Below, piece after piece: positions 14,189 to 23,903 of a DNA stretch of 64,000 nt (positions within the stretch are counted from its first letter, which is position 1; every line of letters begins with the position of its first letter). A program made the position numbers and the translations under genes. The notes beneath the pieces are model-generated. The model was not told the DNA's origin. It was given only the letters and a program-made list of their open reading frames with translations, and searched no databases. The stretch is from Neomicrococcus lactis. GTDB lineage: Bacteria; Actinomycetota; Actinomycetes; Actinomycetales; Micrococcaceae. The DNA lies in contig NZ_JACHBL010000001.1 of the NCBI RefSeq assembly GCF_014200305.1, positions 124,001-188,000 of the forward strand, written 5' to 3'.

Positions 14189-14839
14189 ATGACCACTCTT
14201 CGTAATGTCAAAGGATTGTTGGGCACGAAGCTCGGCATGACCCAGGTGTGGGATGAAACCAACAAGCTCATCCCCGTCACGGTTGTCCAGGCGGACTCTA
14301 ACGTTGTCACGCAGCTGCGCAATGCAGAGCGCGACGGTTACACCGCCGTACAGATCGGCTACGGCCAGATCGACCCACGCAAGGTAACGAAGCCACTCGC
14401 AGGCCACTTTGAGACTGCTGGTGTTACCCCACGCCGCCACGTTGTTGAATTGCGCACCGCAGACGCTGATTCCTACGAACTTGGCCAGGAACTCACCGTC
14501 GAGCTTTTCGAAGCTGGACAAAAGGTTGACGTTGTTGGCAAGTCCAAGGGTAAGGGCTTTGCAGGTGTCATGAAGCGCCACGGCTTCCATGGCGTTGGAG
14601 CATCCCACGGTGCACACAAGAACCACCGTAAGCCGGGCTCGATCGGTGGAGCTTCCACCCCGTCCCGCGTTTTCAAGGGTGTTCGCATGGCCGGCCGTAT
14701 GGGCGCCGTTCGCCACACCACTCTCAACCTGACGCTTCACGGTGTTGACGTTGAGAAGAACCTTCTGTTGATCAAGGGCGCCGTTCCAGGCGCTCGCGGC
14801 CAGGTCGTTCTCGTCCGCAGCGCCGTGAAGGGAGCATAA
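14189..14839 (+). CDS. rplC: 50S ribosomal protein L3
   Basis: L3, 216 residues, one of the two proteins that initiate 50S assembly; it reaches into the peptidyl-transferase centre. [13 protein letters not shown] is at the N terminus, and the central loop [18 protein letters not shown] is visible near residues 135-152. GGGAGG lies a few bases upstream. Second gene of the S10 operon; rplD starts 4 bp after its stop. Confidence 0.98.
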   Translation: MTTLRNVKGLLGTKLGMTQVWDETNKLIPVTVVQADSNVVTQLRNAERDGYTAVQIGYGQIDPRKVTKPLAGHFETAGVTPRRHVVELRTADADSYELGQELTVELFEAGQKVDVVGKSKGKGFAGVMKRHGFHGVGASHGAHKNHRKPGSIGGASTPSRVFKGVRMAGRMGAVRHTTLNLTLHGVDVEKNLLLIKGAVPGARGQVVLVRSAVKGA

Positions 14840-14843
14840 GTAA

Positions 14844-15449
14844 ATGGCTACTCAGGCACTTAAGGTAGATCTCCCAGCAGAGATCTTCGACGTTCAGTCG
14901 AACGTTCCGCTCATGCACCAGGTTGTCGTTGCACAGCTCGCAGCAGCTCGTCAGGGCACCCACAAGGTGAAGTCCCGCGGCGAAGTTTCTGGCGCTGGAC
15001 GTAAGCCGTTCAAGCAGAAGGGAACCGGTCGCGCTCGTCAGGGCTCGATCCGTGCACCTCACATGACCGGCGGTGGCATTGTCCACGGTCCAACGCCTCG
15101 CGATTACTCGCAGCGTACCCCTAAGAAGATGAAGGCAGCTGCTCTCCGCGGTGCGCTTTCTGATCGCGCTCGTAACAACCGCATCCACGTTGTTGAGTCT
15201 TTGGTTGCCGGCACCACGCCGTCCACCAAGGAAGCATTGGCAACGTTGCGCGGTTTGTCGGATCGCAAGAACCTGCTCGTTGTCATCGACCGCACGAACG
15301 ACGTGACCGCACTCTCGGTGCGCAACATCCCAGAAGTACACGCCATCTACGTTGACCAGCTCAACACCTACGATGTCCTGGTTTCTGACGACGTTGTCTT
15401 CACGAAGGCTGCTTTCGAGGCACTCGTCAACAAGGAGGACGCCAAGTGA
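14844..15449 (+). CDS. rplD: 50S ribosomal protein L4
   Basis: L4, 201 residues, lining the nascent-peptide exit tunnel; the long-loop signature [19 protein letters not shown] is present near residues 51-70. In E. coli this protein represses its own S10 operon, and the structured leader ahead of rpsJ here is a possible target, though nothing in the sequence proves it. Its stop codon overlaps the GTG start of rplW. Confidence 0.98.
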   Translation: MATQALKVDLPAEIFDVQSNVPLMHQVVVAQLAAARQGTHKVKSRGEVSGAGRKPFKQKGTGRARQGSIRAPHMTGGGIVHGPTPRDYSQRTPKKMKAAALRGALSDRARNNRIHVVESLVAGTTPSTKEALATLRGLSDRKNLLVVIDRTNDVTALSVRNIPEVHAIYVDQLNTYDVLVSDDVVFTKAAFEALVNKEDAK

Positions 15450-15751
15450 GCAACCTTATTGGCAAGGCACCGCACGACGTCATCGTTCGTCCGGTAGTTT
15501 CCGAGAAGAGCTACGTGCTCAATGACGAAGGTCGTTACACCTTCATCGTTGATCCACGCTCGAACAAGACGGAAATCAAGCAAGCGATTGAAGCTATCTT
15601 CAACGTGAAGGTTGATTCCGTTAACACCATCAACCGTGCCGGGAAGCGTAAGCGCACCCGCCTCGGGTGGGGATCGCGCAACAAGACTAAGCGCGCAATC
15701 GTCACCTTGAAGGAAGGCACTATCGACATCTTCGGCGGTCCGCTTTCCTAA
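15446..15751 (+). CDS. rplW: 50S ribosomal protein L23
   Basis: L23, 101 residues, located at the tunnel exit where trigger factor and SRP dock. [13 protein letters not shown] is near the N terminus and [15 protein letters not shown] lies in the second half. The start is GTG at 15446, sharing the GTGA overlap with the rplD stop, which implies translational coupling. Standard length and position in the S10 operon. Confidence 0.97.
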   Translation: MSNLIGKAPHDVIVRPVVSEKSYVLNDEGRYTFIVDPRSNKTEIKQAIEAIFNVKVDSVNTINRAGKRKRTRLGWGSRNKTKRAIVTLKEGTIDIFGGPLS

Positions 15752-15781
15752 GCGGAGACCACTTTAACGAGGAAATAAATT

Positions 15782-16621
15782 ATGGGAATCCGTAAATTCA
15801 AGCCGACTACCCCGGGCCTTCGCGGCTCCTCGGTAGCCGACTTCGCAGAAATCACGCGATCGACCCCGGAAAAGTCGTTGCTTCGTCCGCTCACCAAGAG
15901 CGGTGGACGTAACAACACCGGTAAGATCACCACCCGTCACAAGGGTGGCGGACACAAGCGTCAGTACCGTCTGATCGACTTCCGTCGTCACGACAAGGAC
16001 GGCGTGCCAGCAACCGTTGCTCACATCGAGTACGACCCAAACCGCACGGCACGTATTGCTCTTCTTCACTATGCAGATGGCGCGAAGCGATACATCATCG
16101 CTCCGGAAAAGCTCAAGCAGGGTGACAAGGTCGAGGCCGGTCCAAACGCTGACATCAAGCCAGGCAACAACTTGCCACTTCGCAACATCCCAGTGGGTAC
16201 CGTTATCCACGCTGTGGAGCTTCGCCCAGGTGGCGGCGCAAAGATGGCTCGCTCCGCTGGTGCGTCCATTCAGCTCGTCGCTCGCGAAGGCCGCTTCGCA
16301 CAGTTGCGTTTGCCTTCCGGCGAAATCCGCAACGTTGACGTCCGCTGCCGCGCGACGATCGGCGAGGTCGGAAACGCTGAGCAGTCGAACATCAACTGGG
16401 GTAAGGCTGGCCGTATGCGCTGGAAGGGCGTTCGCCCAACCGTTCGCGGTGTTGCCATGAACCCGGTCGATCACCCACATGGTGGTGGTGAAGGTAAGAC
16501 CTCCGGTGGTCGTCACCCGGTCAACCCGAACGGTAAGCCGGAAGGCCGCACCCGTCGTCCGAATAAGGAAAGCGACAAGCTCATTGTTCGTCGCCGTCGT
16601 ACTGGCAATAACAAGCGATAG
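15782..16621 (+). CDS. rplB: 50S ribosomal protein L2
   Basis: L2, 279 residues, a large RNA-binding protein near the peptidyl-transferase centre needed for subunit association. The functional loop around [16 protein letters not shown] (about residues 222-237), containing the conserved histidine, is intact, and the basic C terminus [10 protein letters not shown] is typical. ACGAGGAAATAA precedes the ATG. It lies between rplW and rpsS in the S10 operon. Confidence 0.99.
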   Translation: MGIRKFKPTTPGLRGSSVADFAEITRSTPEKSLLRPLTKSGGRNNTGKITTRHKGGGHKRQYRLIDFRRHDKDGVPATVAHIEYDPNRTARIALLHYADGAKRYIIAPEKLKQGDKVEAGPNADIKPGNNLPLRNIPVGTVIHAVELRPGGGAKMARSAGASIQLVAREGRFAQLRLPSGEIRNVDVRCRATIGEVGNAEQSNINWGKAGRMRWKGVRPTVRGVAMNPVDHPHGGGEGKTSGGRHPVNPNGKPEGRTRRPNKESDKLIVRRRRTGNNKR

Positions 16622-16633
16622 GAGCCTGGAGAC

Positions 16634-16915
16634 ATGCCACGTAGCCTGAAGAAGGGCCCCTTCGTCGATCAGCACCTTTTTGTAAAGGTCGCTAATCAGA
16701 ACGAAAAGGGCACCAAGAACGTCATCAAGACCTGGTCCCGCCGTTCGATGATCATCCCCGACATGCTCGGACACACGATCGCCGTACACGACGGACGCAA
16801 GCACATCCCTGTATTCGTTACCGAAGCCATGGTTGGACACAAGCTCGGCGAGTTCGCTCCTACGCGTACTTTCCGCAGCCACGTGAAGGACGACAAGAAG
16901 GGCAAGCGTCGCTAA
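16634..16915 (+). CDS. rpsS: 30S ribosomal protein S19
   Basis: S19, 93 residues, a head protein partnered with S13 that touches the A-site tRNA. It begins [12 protein letters not shown] and contains the family signature [20 protein letters not shown] and the [11 protein letters not shown]-terminal motif. Standard length. The ATG is 12 bp after the rplB stop, with GGAGCCTGGAG upstream. Confidence 0.98.
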   Translation: MPRSLKKGPFVDQHLFVKVANQNEKGTKNVIKTWSRRSMIIPDMLGHTIAVHDGRKHIPVFVTEAMVGHKLGEFAPTRTFRSHVKDDKKGKRR

Positions 16916-16982
16916 GTCTCTCTGTAAAGAGAAACAAAGCGTTGCAAGCACTTCTTCCGATTTTTGAAAGAAGAGGAAAGCA

Positions 16983-17348
16983 ATGGAAGCCAAGGCAATT
17001 GCGCGCCACATCCGCGTAACGCCCATGAAGGCCCGGCGCGTCGTCAACCTGGTTCGTGGTAAGCAAGCGAATGAGGCATTGGCGATCTTGAAGTTTGCCC
17101 AGCAGGGCGCTTCTGAGCCTGTGTACAAGGTGTTGGCCTCAGCTGTGGCCAACGCTCGCGTCGCCGCAGACCGCGACGGCGTAGCCTTCAATGAAGATGA
17201 ACTCTTTGTTAGCGAAGCATTCGTTGACGAAGGACCGACCATGAAGCGGTTCCAGCCGCGTGCCCAGGGCCGCGCTTACCGTATCAACAAGCGCACCAGC
17301 CACATCACCGTGGTCGTCGCTACCCCTGAGAAGGGTGGGGAGAAGTAA
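16983..17348 (+). CDS. rplV: 50S ribosomal protein L22
   Basis: L22, 121 residues, with a beta-hairpin forming part of the exit-tunnel constriction. [17 protein letters not shown] is near the N terminus and the hairpin tip [14 protein letters not shown] is near residues 85-98, the site of macrolide-resistance changes in other bacteria; no insertion is seen. GAAGAGGAAAG precedes the ATG. Its TAA is followed directly by the rpsC ATG. Confidence 0.97.
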   Translation: MEAKAIARHIRVTPMKARRVVNLVRGKQANEALAILKFAQQGASEPVYKVLASAVANARVAADRDGVAFNEDELFVSEAFVDEGPTMKRFQPRAQGRAYRINKRTSHITVVVATPEKGGEK

Positions 17349-18167
17349 ATGGGTCAGAAGGTTAATCCAAACGGATTCCGTCTTGGCATCACGACGGATC
17401 ACGTTGCTCACTGGTACGCAGACGGTAACAAGCCAGGTCAGCGCTACAAGGACTATGTTCGTGAGGACATCAAGATCCGCGAGCTCATGACCACCGGCAT
17501 GGAACGTGCCGGCATCGCGAAGGTTGAGATCGAGCGTACGCGTGACCGCGTTCGTGTTGACATCCACACCGCTCGTCCGGGCATCGTTATCGGCCGTCGT
17601 GGCGCTGAAGCAGACCGCATCCGCGGCGAGCTTGAGAAGCTCACGGGCAAGCAGGTTCAGCTGAACATCCTCGAGGTCAAGAACCCCGAGATCGAAGCTC
17701 AGCTTGTTGCTCAGGGCATCGCCGAGCAGCTTGCTTCGCGTGTGGCTTTCCGCCGCGCGATGAAGAAGGCTATGCAGTCGGCTATGCGTGCAGGTGCCAA
17801 GGGCATCCGCGTGCAGTGCTCGGGCCGCCTCGGTGGCGCTGAAATGTCCCGCAAGGAGTTCTACCGTGAAGGCCGCGTGCCGCTTCACACCCTCCGTGCG
17901 AACATCGACTACGGCAAGTTCGAAGCTAAGACCACCTTCGGCCGTATTGGCGTGAAGGTTTGGGTCTACAAGGGCGACTTGACCTCGAAGGAACTCGCAG
18001 CTCAGGCTGCAGCAGCTCCAGCGCGAGGCCGTAGCGACCGTCCGGGACGCCCCGCTTCTGGCGAGCGTCGCCGTCGTAATGACCGCAATGCAGCTCCTGC
18101 TGCTGAGGCCCAGGCACCAGTTGCCGAGACCGCAGCACCAGTTGCCGCTGAAGGAGGAGAAGCCTAA
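17349..18167 (+). CDS. rpsC: 30S ribosomal protein S3 with charged C-terminal tail
   Basis: S3, 272 residues, part of the mRNA entry channel and its helicase activity. It begins [13 protein letters not shown]; the KH-domain signature [14 protein letters not shown] is near residues 80-93, and the S3 C-terminal domain motif [18 protein letters not shown] is present. After about residue 215 comes a low-complexity tail, first Arg/Gly-rich and then Ala/Glu-rich, longer than in E. coli (233 residues) but common in actinobacteria. It directly abuts rplV. Confidence 0.98.
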   Translation: MGQKVNPNGFRLGITTDHVAHWYADGNKPGQRYKDYVREDIKIRELMTTGMERAGIAKVEIERTRDRVRVDIHTARPGIVIGRRGAEADRIRGELEKLTGKQVQLNILEVKNPEIEAQLVAQGIAEQLASRVAFRRAMKKAMQSAMRAGAKGIRVQCSGRLGGAEMSRKEFYREGRVPLHTLRANIDYGKFEAKTTFGRIGVKVWVYKGDLTSKELAAQAAAAPARGRSDRPGRPASGERRRRNDRNAAPAAEAQAPVAETAAPVAAEGGEA

Positions 18168-18584
18168 ATGCTTATTCCCCGTCGTGTGAAGCACCGTAAG
18201 CAGCACCACCCGGGTCGTTCCGGCGCTGCAAAGGGCGGCACCACTGTTTCGTTCGGTGAGTGGGGTATCCAGGCTTTGACGCCTGCGTACGTTACGAACC
18301 GCCAGATCGAAGCAGCTCGTATCGCCATGACCCGTCACATCAAGCGTGGCGGTAAGGTCTGGATCAACATTTATCCAGACCGCCCATTGACGAAGAAGCC
18401 TGCTGAAACCCGTATGGGTTCCGGTAAGGGTTCTCCGGAGTGGTGGGTTGCAAACGTCAAGCCGGGACGCGTGCTCTTTGAGCTCTCCGGTGTCAGTGAT
18501 GAAGTTGCTCGTGAAGCACTTCGTCTCGCGATCCACAAGCTTCCGCTCAAGGCTCGCATCGTTCGTCGTGAGGGTGGTGAATAA
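18168..18584 (+). CDS. rplP: 50S ribosomal protein L16
   Basis: L16, 138 residues, which helps position the A-site tRNA. It begins [14 protein letters not shown] and contains the signature [14 protein letters not shown] near residues 82-95. Standard length. It starts at the base after the rpsC stop and is followed 3 bp later by rpmC, in the tight S10 operon order. Confidence 0.98.
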   Translation: MLIPRRVKHRKQHHPGRSGAAKGGTTVSFGEWGIQALTPAYVTNRQIEAARIAMTRHIKRGGKVWINIYPDRPLTKKPAETRMGSGKGSPEWWVANVKPGRVLFELSGVSDEVAREALRLAIHKLPLKARIVRREGGE

Positions 18585-18587
18585 TCC

Positions 18588-18914
18588 ATGGCTATTGGTA
18601 CCAAGGATCTTGCCGTAGAGCAGTTGGATCAGTTTGACAACGCTCGTCTTGCAGACGAGTTGAAGAAGGCTAAGGAAGAGTTGTTCAACCTTCGCTTCCA
18701 GTCCGCAACGGGTCAGCTTGACTCCAACGGACGTCTCAAGGCTGTAAAGCGCGACATCGCTCGCATTTACACCGTGCTGCGTGAGCGCGAGCTGGGCATT
18801 CGTGCCGAGGTTGCTGCTCCTGCAGTTGAAGAGAAGGCCGACAAGAAGGCTAAGAAGGCTTCCAAGAAGTCTGAAGAGACCGCAACCGACGAGGCTACGG
18901 AGGAGGCTAAGTAA
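18588..18914 (+). CDS. rpmC: 50S ribosomal protein L29 with C-terminal extension
   Basis: L29, 108 residues, a two-helix protein at the tunnel exit near L23. The core, [18 protein letters not shown] and [14 protein letters not shown], ends near residue 70. A further ~35-residue Lys/Glu/Ala-rich tail follows, which many bacteria lack (usual length 60-75). The tail is low-complexity and probably disordered. Its stop overlaps the rpsQ start by one base. Confidence 0.97.
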   Translation: MAIGTKDLAVEQLDQFDNARLADELKKAKEELFNLRFQSATGQLDSNGRLKAVKRDIARIYTVLRERELGIRAEVAAPAVEEKADKKAKKASKKSEETATDEATEEAK

Positions 18915-19201
18915 TGAGCGAAAACGAAAACGCTGTAGCGGAACAGGCTGAGCGCAATTCCCGCCGTACCCTTCGTGGTTACGTCGTGTCTGACAAGATG
19001 CAGAAGACCATCGTTGTTGACGTTGAGGACCGCAAGAAGCACGCGCTTTATGGCAAGGTTCTTCGCCGCAACAAGAAGCTCAAGGCTCACGATGAGAACA
19101 ACCAGGCCGGCATTGGCGACTTGGTAGTTATCGCTGAGACTCGTCCTTTGTCTGCTGACAAGCGCTGGCGTCTCGTCGAAATCGTCGAGAAGGCTAAGTA
19201 A
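18914..19201 (+). CDS. rpsQ: 30S ribosomal protein S17
   Basis: S17, 95 residues, an early-assembling OB-fold protein of the 30S body. [18 protein letters not shown] and the [20 protein letters not shown] block are intact. About 15 residues precede the conserved core ([12 protein letters not shown]), a short acidic extension. Last gene of the S10 operon; an intrinsic terminator follows. Confidence 0.97.
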   Translation: MSENENAVAEQAERNSRRTLRGYVVSDKMQKTIVVDVEDRKKHALYGKVLRRNKKLKAHDENNQAGIGDLVVIAETRPLSADKRWRLVEIVEKAK

Positions 19202-19218
19202 GCTTTCACATTCTGGTG

Positions 19219-19256
19219 GCCCGGTAGGAGAAATCCTGCCGGGCTTCCGGTTTTTA
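19219..19256 (+). terminator. S10 operon terminator
   Basis: Eleven-pair stem (19219-19229 with 19234-19244, one G-U) with a GAAA loop, then TTCCGGTTTTT. It separates the S10 and spc operons. Confidence 0.85.
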
Positions 19257-19270
19257 ACTCCAATTTTTGG

Positions 19271-19286
19271 GTACGACGACGCAGCT
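19271..19286 (+). repeat. Dispersed 16-bp motif, reference copy
   Basis: GTACGACGACGCAGCT, intergenic, between the S10 terminator and the spc promoter. An identical copy lies at 40266-40281. Confidence 0.7.
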
Positions 19287-19326
19287 CGCCGGCGTGCCAA
19301 GGCTGGGGGAGAGCTTGACAATGGAA

Positions 19327-19356
19327 TTCGCACAAACTAAGGGAATCGGGTAGACT
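19327..19356 (+). promoter_or_regulatory. Probable spc operon promoter
   Basis: TTCGCA (19327-19332), 18 bp, TAGACT (19351-19356). It leaves a leader of about 240 nt before rplN in which no gene is seen. Confidence 0.5.
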
Positions 19357-19602
19357 TGTGGTTCTGTGCGTCCACGGGCGAAAGACTATCCACCTTCCGT
19401 CACGGGATCCGCGTGCCACAAAGGTGCGCACACAGCATTGGACCCAGTGCCTCGGCCCTGCTTTTTGGTAACCTCCAGTCCGCCCTTGTGGGGCGAGGCC
19501 GGTTGCCCTCCAAAGGTAGGGGTAAGCGAAGTGTTCAATGAGTCCATCATCCGTTCCACAAGGCTCATTCGTGAGAACCAGTGAGACGACAGGAGATCAC
19601 AA

Positions 19603-19971
19603 GTGATTCAGCAGGAGTCGCGGCTGAAGGTTGCCGATAACACCGGTGCCAAGGAAATCTTGGCTATTCGTGTGCTCGGTGGCTCCAAGCGCCGCTACGC
19701 AGGCATTGGTGACGTCATCGTCGCCACCGTCAAGGATGCAATCCCTGGCGGAAACGTAAAGAAGGGCGACGTCGTTAAGGCGGTTATCGTCCGTACCAAG
19801 AAGGAACGCCGCCGTGCGGATGGTTCCTACATCAAGTTCGATGAGAACGCAGCAGTCATCTTGAAGAATGACGGCGAACCTCGTGGAACTCGTATCTTCG
19901 GCCCAGTGGGCCGCGAGTTGCGCGACAAGAAGTTCATGAAGATCGTCTCCTTGGCTCCGGAGGTGCTGTAA
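19603..19971 (+). CDS. rplN: 50S ribosomal protein L14
   Basis: L14, 122 residues, at the subunit interface (bridge B8). It begins [18 protein letters not shown]; the family signature [14 protein letters not shown] is near residues 29-42 and [14 protein letters not shown] is near the C terminus. The start is GTG at 19603 with AGGAG upstream. First gene of the spc operon, after a 400-bp spacer containing a terminator and a probable promoter. Confidence 0.98.
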   Translation: MIQQESRLKVADNTGAKEILAIRVLGGSKRRYAGIGDVIVATVKDAIPGGNVKKGDVVKAVIVRTKKERRRADGSYIKFDENAAVILKNDGEPRGTRIFGPVGRELRDKKFMKIVSLAPEVL

Positions 19972-19973
19972 CT

Positions 19974-20318
19974 ATGGGTGCAAAGATCAAGAAAGACGAT
20001 CTCGTCCAGGTCATCAGCGGCAAGGATAAGGGCAAGACGGGCAAGGTCCTTCAGGTCCTTCCCGAAGCCCAGCGTGTCCTCGTCGAGGGTGTTAACCGCG
20101 TGACGAAGCACGTACGTGCAGGTCAGAACGAGTCCGGTGCAGTGACCGGCGGTTTGACGGTTGTTGAGGCTCCAGTTCACATTTCTAATGTGATGGTGGT
20201 AGACCCAGAGACCAAGAAGCCGACCCGCGTTGGATTCCGTGAGGAAGAAGTTGAAAAGAACGGTGTCAAGAAGACCGTTCGCGTTCGCTTCGCCAAGGCT
20301 TCCGGAAAGGCACTGTGA
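19974..20318 (+). CDS. rplX: 50S ribosomal protein L24
   Basis: L24, 114 residues, one of the two assembly-initiator proteins of the 50S subunit. The KOW motif [18 protein letters not shown] lies near residues 11-28 and the GVNRVTKHV segment follows. Slightly longer than the E. coli protein (104). It starts 2 bp after rplN and its TGA overlaps the rplE ATG (TGATG). Confidence 0.97.
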   Translation: MGAKIKKDDLVQVISGKDKGKTGKVLQVLPEAQRVLVEGVNRVTKHVRAGQNESGAVTGGLTVVEAPVHISNVMVVDPETKKPTRVGFREEEVEKNGVKKTVRVRFAKASGKAL

Positions 20319-20890
20319 TGACTGAGACCGCAGTAAAGATTGAGCCACGCCTCAAGGCAAAGTACAAGAGCGAAATCCGCGAGTCCCTCCAGCAGGAGTT
20401 CGGCTACGGAAACGTCATGCAGATTCCAGGCCTTGTTAAGGTCGTCGTGAACATGGGTGTCGGTGAAGCCGCTAAGGATTCCAAGCTCATTGAAGGTGCG
20501 ATTCGTGACCTCACCGCTATCACCGGCCAGAAGCCGATGGTAACGAAGGCTCGCAAGTCGATTGCACAGTTCAAGCTTCGCGAAGGCATGCCGATTGGCG
20601 CGCACACCACGCTGCGCGGCGACCGCATGTGGGAATTCGTGGACCGCTTGGTCACCCTTGCATTGCCACGTATCCGCGACTTCCGCGGCCTCAACGGCAA
20701 GCAGTTCGACGGCAATGGCAACTACACGTTCGGTTTGACGGAGCAGGTTATGTTCCACGAAATCAACCAGGACAACGTTGACCGCCCACGCGGTATGGAC
20801 ATCACCTTGGTGACCACCGCTAAGACCGACAAAGAAGGCTTTGCGCTCCTCAAGGCGCTCGGCTTCCCTTTCAAGGCTGACGAAAACTAA
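20318..20890 (+). CDS. rplE: 50S ribosomal protein L5
   Basis: L5, 190 residues, binding 5S rRNA in the central protuberance. [38 protein letters not shown] and [16 protein letters not shown] are all present. A GTG three bases upstream (20315) is also in frame; ATG at 20318 is preferred because it makes the common TGATG overlap with rplX. Followed after 58 bp by rpsH, without rpsN in between. Confidence 0.97.
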   Translation: MTETAVKIEPRLKAKYKSEIRESLQQEFGYGNVMQIPGLVKVVVNMGVGEAAKDSKLIEGAIRDLTAITGQKPMVTKARKSIAQFKLREGMPIGAHTTLRGDRMWEFVDRLVTLALPRIRDFRGLNGKQFDGNGNYTFGLTEQVMFHEINQDNVDRPRGMDITLVTTAKTDKEGFALLKALGFPFKADEN

Positions 20891-20948
20891 CCAACTACGT
20901 CACAGGTCCGCACTGCGGAAACCATGACGAGGAAGGGCTAAAGCCCAC

Positions 20949-21347
20949 ATGACTATGACAGATCCTGTCGCAGATATGCTGACGCGTCTGCGCAACGCAA
21001 ACTCCGCTCACCACGATTCCGTGGCGATGCCATCTTCTAAGCTGAAGGTGCGCGTAGCGGAGATCCTCAAGAACGAGGGTTACATCGCCGATTTCGCTGA
21101 AGAAGACGCAGAGGTTGGCAAGAAGCTGACCATCTCGTTGAAGTTCGGCCCGAACCGTGAGCGCTCCATCGCGGGTGTTCGCCGCATCTCCAAGCCAGGT
21201 CTTCGCGTTTACGCAAAGTCCACCAACCTCCCACACGTTTTGGGTGGCCTTGGAATTGCAATCTTGTCCACGTCTTCCGGTCTTTTGACGGACCGCCAGG
21301 CTGCAAAGAAGGGCGTGGGTGGGGAAGTCCTCGCCTACGTCTGGTAA
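20949..21347 (+). CDS. rpsH: 30S ribosomal protein S8
   Basis: S8, 132 residues, which binds the 16S central domain and in E. coli represses the spc operon through the rplE region. [14 protein letters not shown] is at the N terminus and the signature [22 protein letters not shown] at the C terminus. GAGGAAGGG lies upstream; an alternative ATG two codons on (20955) cannot be excluded. rpsN (S14) is missing between rplE and rpsH, so S14 must be encoded elsewhere. Confidence 0.97.
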   Translation: MTMTDPVADMLTRLRNANSAHHDSVAMPSSKLKVRVAEILKNEGYIADFAEEDAEVGKKLTISLKFGPNRERSIAGVRRISKPGLRVYAKSTNLPHVLGGLGIAILSTSSGLLTDRQAAKKGVGGEVLAYVW

Positions 21348-21365
21348 CGGAAAGGAGAAGAAACC

Positions 21366-21902
21366 ATGTCACGTATTGGACGTCTTCCCATCACCGTTCC
21401 CTCCGGCGTTGAAGTCAAGATCGACGGACCTGTGGTGAACGTCAAGGGATCTAAGGGCGAATTGAGCCACACGATTCCTGCAATCCTCACGCTTACTCAG
21501 GAAGAGAACACCATCACGGTTTCTCGTCCGAACGATGAGCGCGAATCGCGTTCGTTGCACGGATTGACCCGCACCTTGATCTCAAACATGATCCAGGGTG
21601 TCACCGAGGGTTACTCGAAGAAGCTCGAAATCCACGGTACCGGTTACCGTGTGCAGGCTAAGGGCGCAAACCTTGAGTTCGCTCTTGGTTACTCGCACCC
21701 GGTCACTGTAGAGGCGCCAGAAGGCATCTCTTTCACCGTTGACGGCGCTAACAAGGTCACTGTTTCTGGCATCAGCAAGCAGCAGGTCGGCGAAGTTGCG
21801 GCTAACATTCGTAAGCTCCGCAAGCCGGACCCATATAAGGGCAAGGGCATCCGCTACGCGGGCGAGAACATCCGCCGCAAGGTCGGAAAGGCTGGTAAGT
21901 AA
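21366..21902 (+). CDS. rplF: 50S ribosomal protein L6
   Basis: L6, 178 residues, near the sarcin-ricin loop where elongation factors bind. It begins [17 protein letters not shown], and the signature [16 protein letters not shown] is near residues 156-171. AAAGGAG precedes the ATG. Standard length; rplR follows 2 bp after its stop. Confidence 0.98.
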   Translation: MSRIGRLPITVPSGVEVKIDGPVVNVKGSKGELSHTIPAILTLTQEENTITVSRPNDERESRSLHGLTRTLISNMIQGVTEGYSKKLEIHGTGYRVQAKGANLEFALGYSHPVTVEAPEGISFTVDGANKVTVSGISKQQVGEVAANIRKLRKPDPYKGKGIRYAGENIRRKVGKAGK

Positions 21903-21904
21903 TT

Positions 21905-22276
21905 ATGGCTATCGGAATTCGAGGCAAATCCAAGGCCGCAGCCCGTGGCCGTCGCCACCTCCGCGTCCGCAAGCGTATCTCTGGCACCACTGCGCGTCCG
22001 CGTTTGGTCGTCAACCGCTCTGCACGTCACATCTTCGTTCAGATCGTTGATGACACGCAGGGCAAGACCGTTGCTTACGCGTCCACCATGGAAGCTGACT
22101 TGCGCGGCTTCGAAGGTGACAAGACCGCAAAGGCAAAGCGTGTTGGTGAGCTCGTAGCAGAGCGCGCCAAGGCTGCCGGCGTTGAAGCTGTGATCTTCGA
22201 CCGCGGTGGAAACAAGTACCACGGCCGTGTGGCCGCGGTTGCCGACGGAGCACGTGAAGGTGGGTTGGCACTGTGA
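21905..22276 (+). CDS. rplR: 50S ribosomal protein L18
   Basis: L18, 123 residues, a 5S rRNA-binding protein of the central protuberance. [19 protein letters not shown] is near the N terminus, [13 protein letters not shown] follows, and the C terminus [24 protein letters not shown] is family-typical. Its stop overlaps the GTG start of rpsE (GTGA), indicating coupling. Confidence 0.97.
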   Translation: MAIGIRGKSKAAARGRRHLRVRKRISGTTARPRLVVNRSARHIFVQIVDDTQGKTVAYASTMEADLRGFEGDKTAKAKRVGELVAERAKAAGVEAVIFDRGGNKYHGRVAAVADGAREGGLAL

Positions 22277-22983
22277 GCGAAGAAAACAACCAGAAGGATC
22301 CCCAGGTGACTGAAAACACCGAGGCCACCGAGGCAACGGAAGAAACCACCGAGGCTAACGCTCGTGGCGGACGCGGCGACAACCGCGGACGTGGCGAGGG
22401 TCGCGGACGCGGCGAAGGCCGTGGCCGTGGAGACCGTCGTGGCAACGATCGCACCGAAGAAAAGGACAAGTTCCTTGAGCGCGTTGTGACCATCAACCGC
22501 GTTTCCAAGGTTGTCAAGGGTGGTCGTCGCTTCAGCTTCACCGCACTTGTAGTTGTCGGTGACGGCAACGGCTTGGTTGGCGTTGGCTACGGCAAGGCTA
22601 AGGAAGTTCCAGCAGCAATCGCTAAGGGCGTTGAAGAGGCTAAGAAGTCCTTCTTCCGCGTTCCACGCGTTGGCACCACCATCCCGCACCTCGTGCAGGG
22701 TGAAGCCGCTGCAGGCGTTGTCCTCTTGCGTCCGGCTTCGCCGGGTACCGGTGTTATCGCCGGTGGTCCAATCCGCGCCGTCTTGGAATGCGCAGGCATC
22801 CACGACGTGCTTTCCAAGTCCATGGGTTCGACCAACCAGATCAACATGGTTCACGGCACCATCGATGCGCTCAAGCGCCTCGAGGAGCCAGCAGCCGTTG
22901 CTGCTCGCCGTGGTCTGCCTTTGGACGAGGTTGTGCCTCACGCAATGTTGCGCACCCTCCAGAACCAGAAGGCAGGGGTCTAA
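22273..22983 (+). CDS. rpsE: 30S ribosomal protein S5 with RG-rich N-terminal extension
   Basis: S5, 236 residues, part of the mRNA entry site and of decoding fidelity. The conserved core starts near residue 65 ([20 protein letters not shown]) and includes [17 protein letters not shown]. The first ~60 residues are an extension: about 30 acidic Glu/Thr residues followed by about 30 of repeated RG/RGEG units (residues 31-60). Such a tail is absent from E. coli S5 (167 residues). GTG start at 22273 overlapping rplR. Confidence 0.97.
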   Translation: MSEENNQKDPQVTENTEATEATEETTEANARGGRGDNRGRGEGRGRGEGRGRGDRRGNDRTEEKDKFLERVVTINRVSKVVKGGRRFSFTALVVVGDGNGLVGVGYGKAKEVPAAIAKGVEEAKKSFFRVPRVGTTIPHLVQGEAAAGVVLLRPASPGTGVIAGGPIRAVLECAGIHDVLSKSMGSTNQINMVHGTIDALKRLEEPAAVAARRGLPLDEVVPHAMLRTLQNQKAGV

Positions 22984-23190
22984 ATGGCTAAGAACCTTGT
23001 TCCCAGCGAGAAGTCGTTGGCAATCACCCAGATCAAGTCCGTCATTGGCGGCAAGCAGAACCAGCGGGACACCCTCCGCTCCCTCGGTCTCAAGCGCATC
23101 GGCCACACGGTCGTTCGCACTGCAGACGCCGTTACGGTGGGCATGGTTAACACGGTTCCGCACCTCGTGAAGGTAGAGGAGGCTGAGTAA
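22984..23190 (+). CDS. rpmD: 50S ribosomal protein L30
   Basis: L30, 68 residues, a small two-stranded RNA-binding protein. [20 protein letters not shown] is near the N terminus and [13 protein letters not shown] follows. It starts at the base after the rpsE stop, so translation is probably coupled. Its acidic C terminus (VKVEEAE) is common in actinobacteria. rplO follows 2 bp later. Confidence 0.96.
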   Translation: MAKNLVPSEKSLAITQIKSVIGGKQNQRDTLRSLGLKRIGHTVVRTADAVTVGMVNTVPHLVKVEEAE

Positions 23191-23192
23191 TC

Positions 23193-23645
23193 ATGGCTGA
23201 AGAAAACGCAATTAAGGTCCACGACCTGCGTCCAGCACCCGGCGCGAAGACCGCCAAGACCCGCGTTGGTCGTGGTGAAGCTTCCAAGGGTAAGACCGCT
23301 GGTCGCGGTACCAAGGGCACCAAGGCGCGCTACCAGGTCAAGGCCGGCTTTGCCGGTGGCCAGTTGCCGCTGCAGATGCGCTTGCCGAAGCTTCGCGGCT
23401 TCAAGAACCCCTTCCGCGTTGAGTTCCAGGTTGTTAACCTGGACCGCATCTCGGAGTTGTTCCCAGAAGGTGGCGAAATCACCGTTGACAAGCTTGTAGC
23501 AGCCGGTGCTGTTCGCAAGAACCAGCCTGTAAAGGTCCTTGGCTCTGGCGACATCACGGTCAAGGTGGATGTAAAGGTTGACGCTTTCTCTGCTTCCGCA
23601 GCAGAAAAGATTCAGGCAGCCGGCGGATCCATCTCCGAGCTCTAA
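23193..23645 (+). CDS. rplO: 50S ribosomal protein L15
   Basis: L15, 150 residues, a late-assembling RNA-binding protein. It begins with the conserved [20 protein letters not shown] segment (residues 8-27), and the glycine/lysine-rich stretch [15 protein letters not shown] follows. The C-terminal domain [18 protein letters not shown] matches the family. Last gene of this transcription unit; a terminator separates it from secY. Confidence 0.97.
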   Translation: MAEENAIKVHDLRPAPGAKTAKTRVGRGEASKGKTAGRGTKGTKARYQVKAGFAGGQLPLQMRLPKLRGFKNPFRVEFQVVNLDRISELFPEGGEITVDKLVAAGAVRKNQPVKVLGSGDITVKVDVKVDAFSASAAEKIQAAGGSISEL

Positions 23646-23680
23646 GTCTCACCTCGAATATTCGAGAATGAGCAATGCGT

Positions 23681-23723
23681 AAGGCCTTTGGCGAGTCGGT
23701 TTACCGGCCGCCAAAGGCCTTTT
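23681..23723 (+). terminator. spc operon terminator after rplO
   Basis: Stem AAGGCCTTTGGCG/CGCCAAAGGCCTT (23681-23693 with 23709-23721), then TT. A perfect 14-bp palindrome CTCGAATATTCGAG lies just upstream at 23653-23666. Confidence 0.85.
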
Positions 23724-23785
23724 CGCTTCTCTCATAGCAAAATAATTGCCCCATTGAGCGTACTGAAAGCCTTCTCGCTAGGCCG

Positions 23786-23801
23786 TGCGGCGGCGTCGTA
23801 G
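23786..23801 (-). repeat. Dispersed 16-bp motif, degenerate copy
   Basis: CTACGACGCCGCCGCA on the minus strand, in the rplO-secY spacer. Confidence 0.4.
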
Positions 23802-23903
23802 TCCATGATGTGGGCCCCGCGTTAACCGTACTTCCAGCCAGAGCCGATACACTCAACTAGTCATTTCCGTCATCTCGGAACCTCATTCTTCTCAGGAGGA
23901 CGC

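Noticed and set aside
19357-19602. Small open frames in the spc leader
   Set aside because: Two overlapping frames of 61-72 codons exist but have no ribosome site, no recognisable protein features and sit in a leader ahead of rplN.
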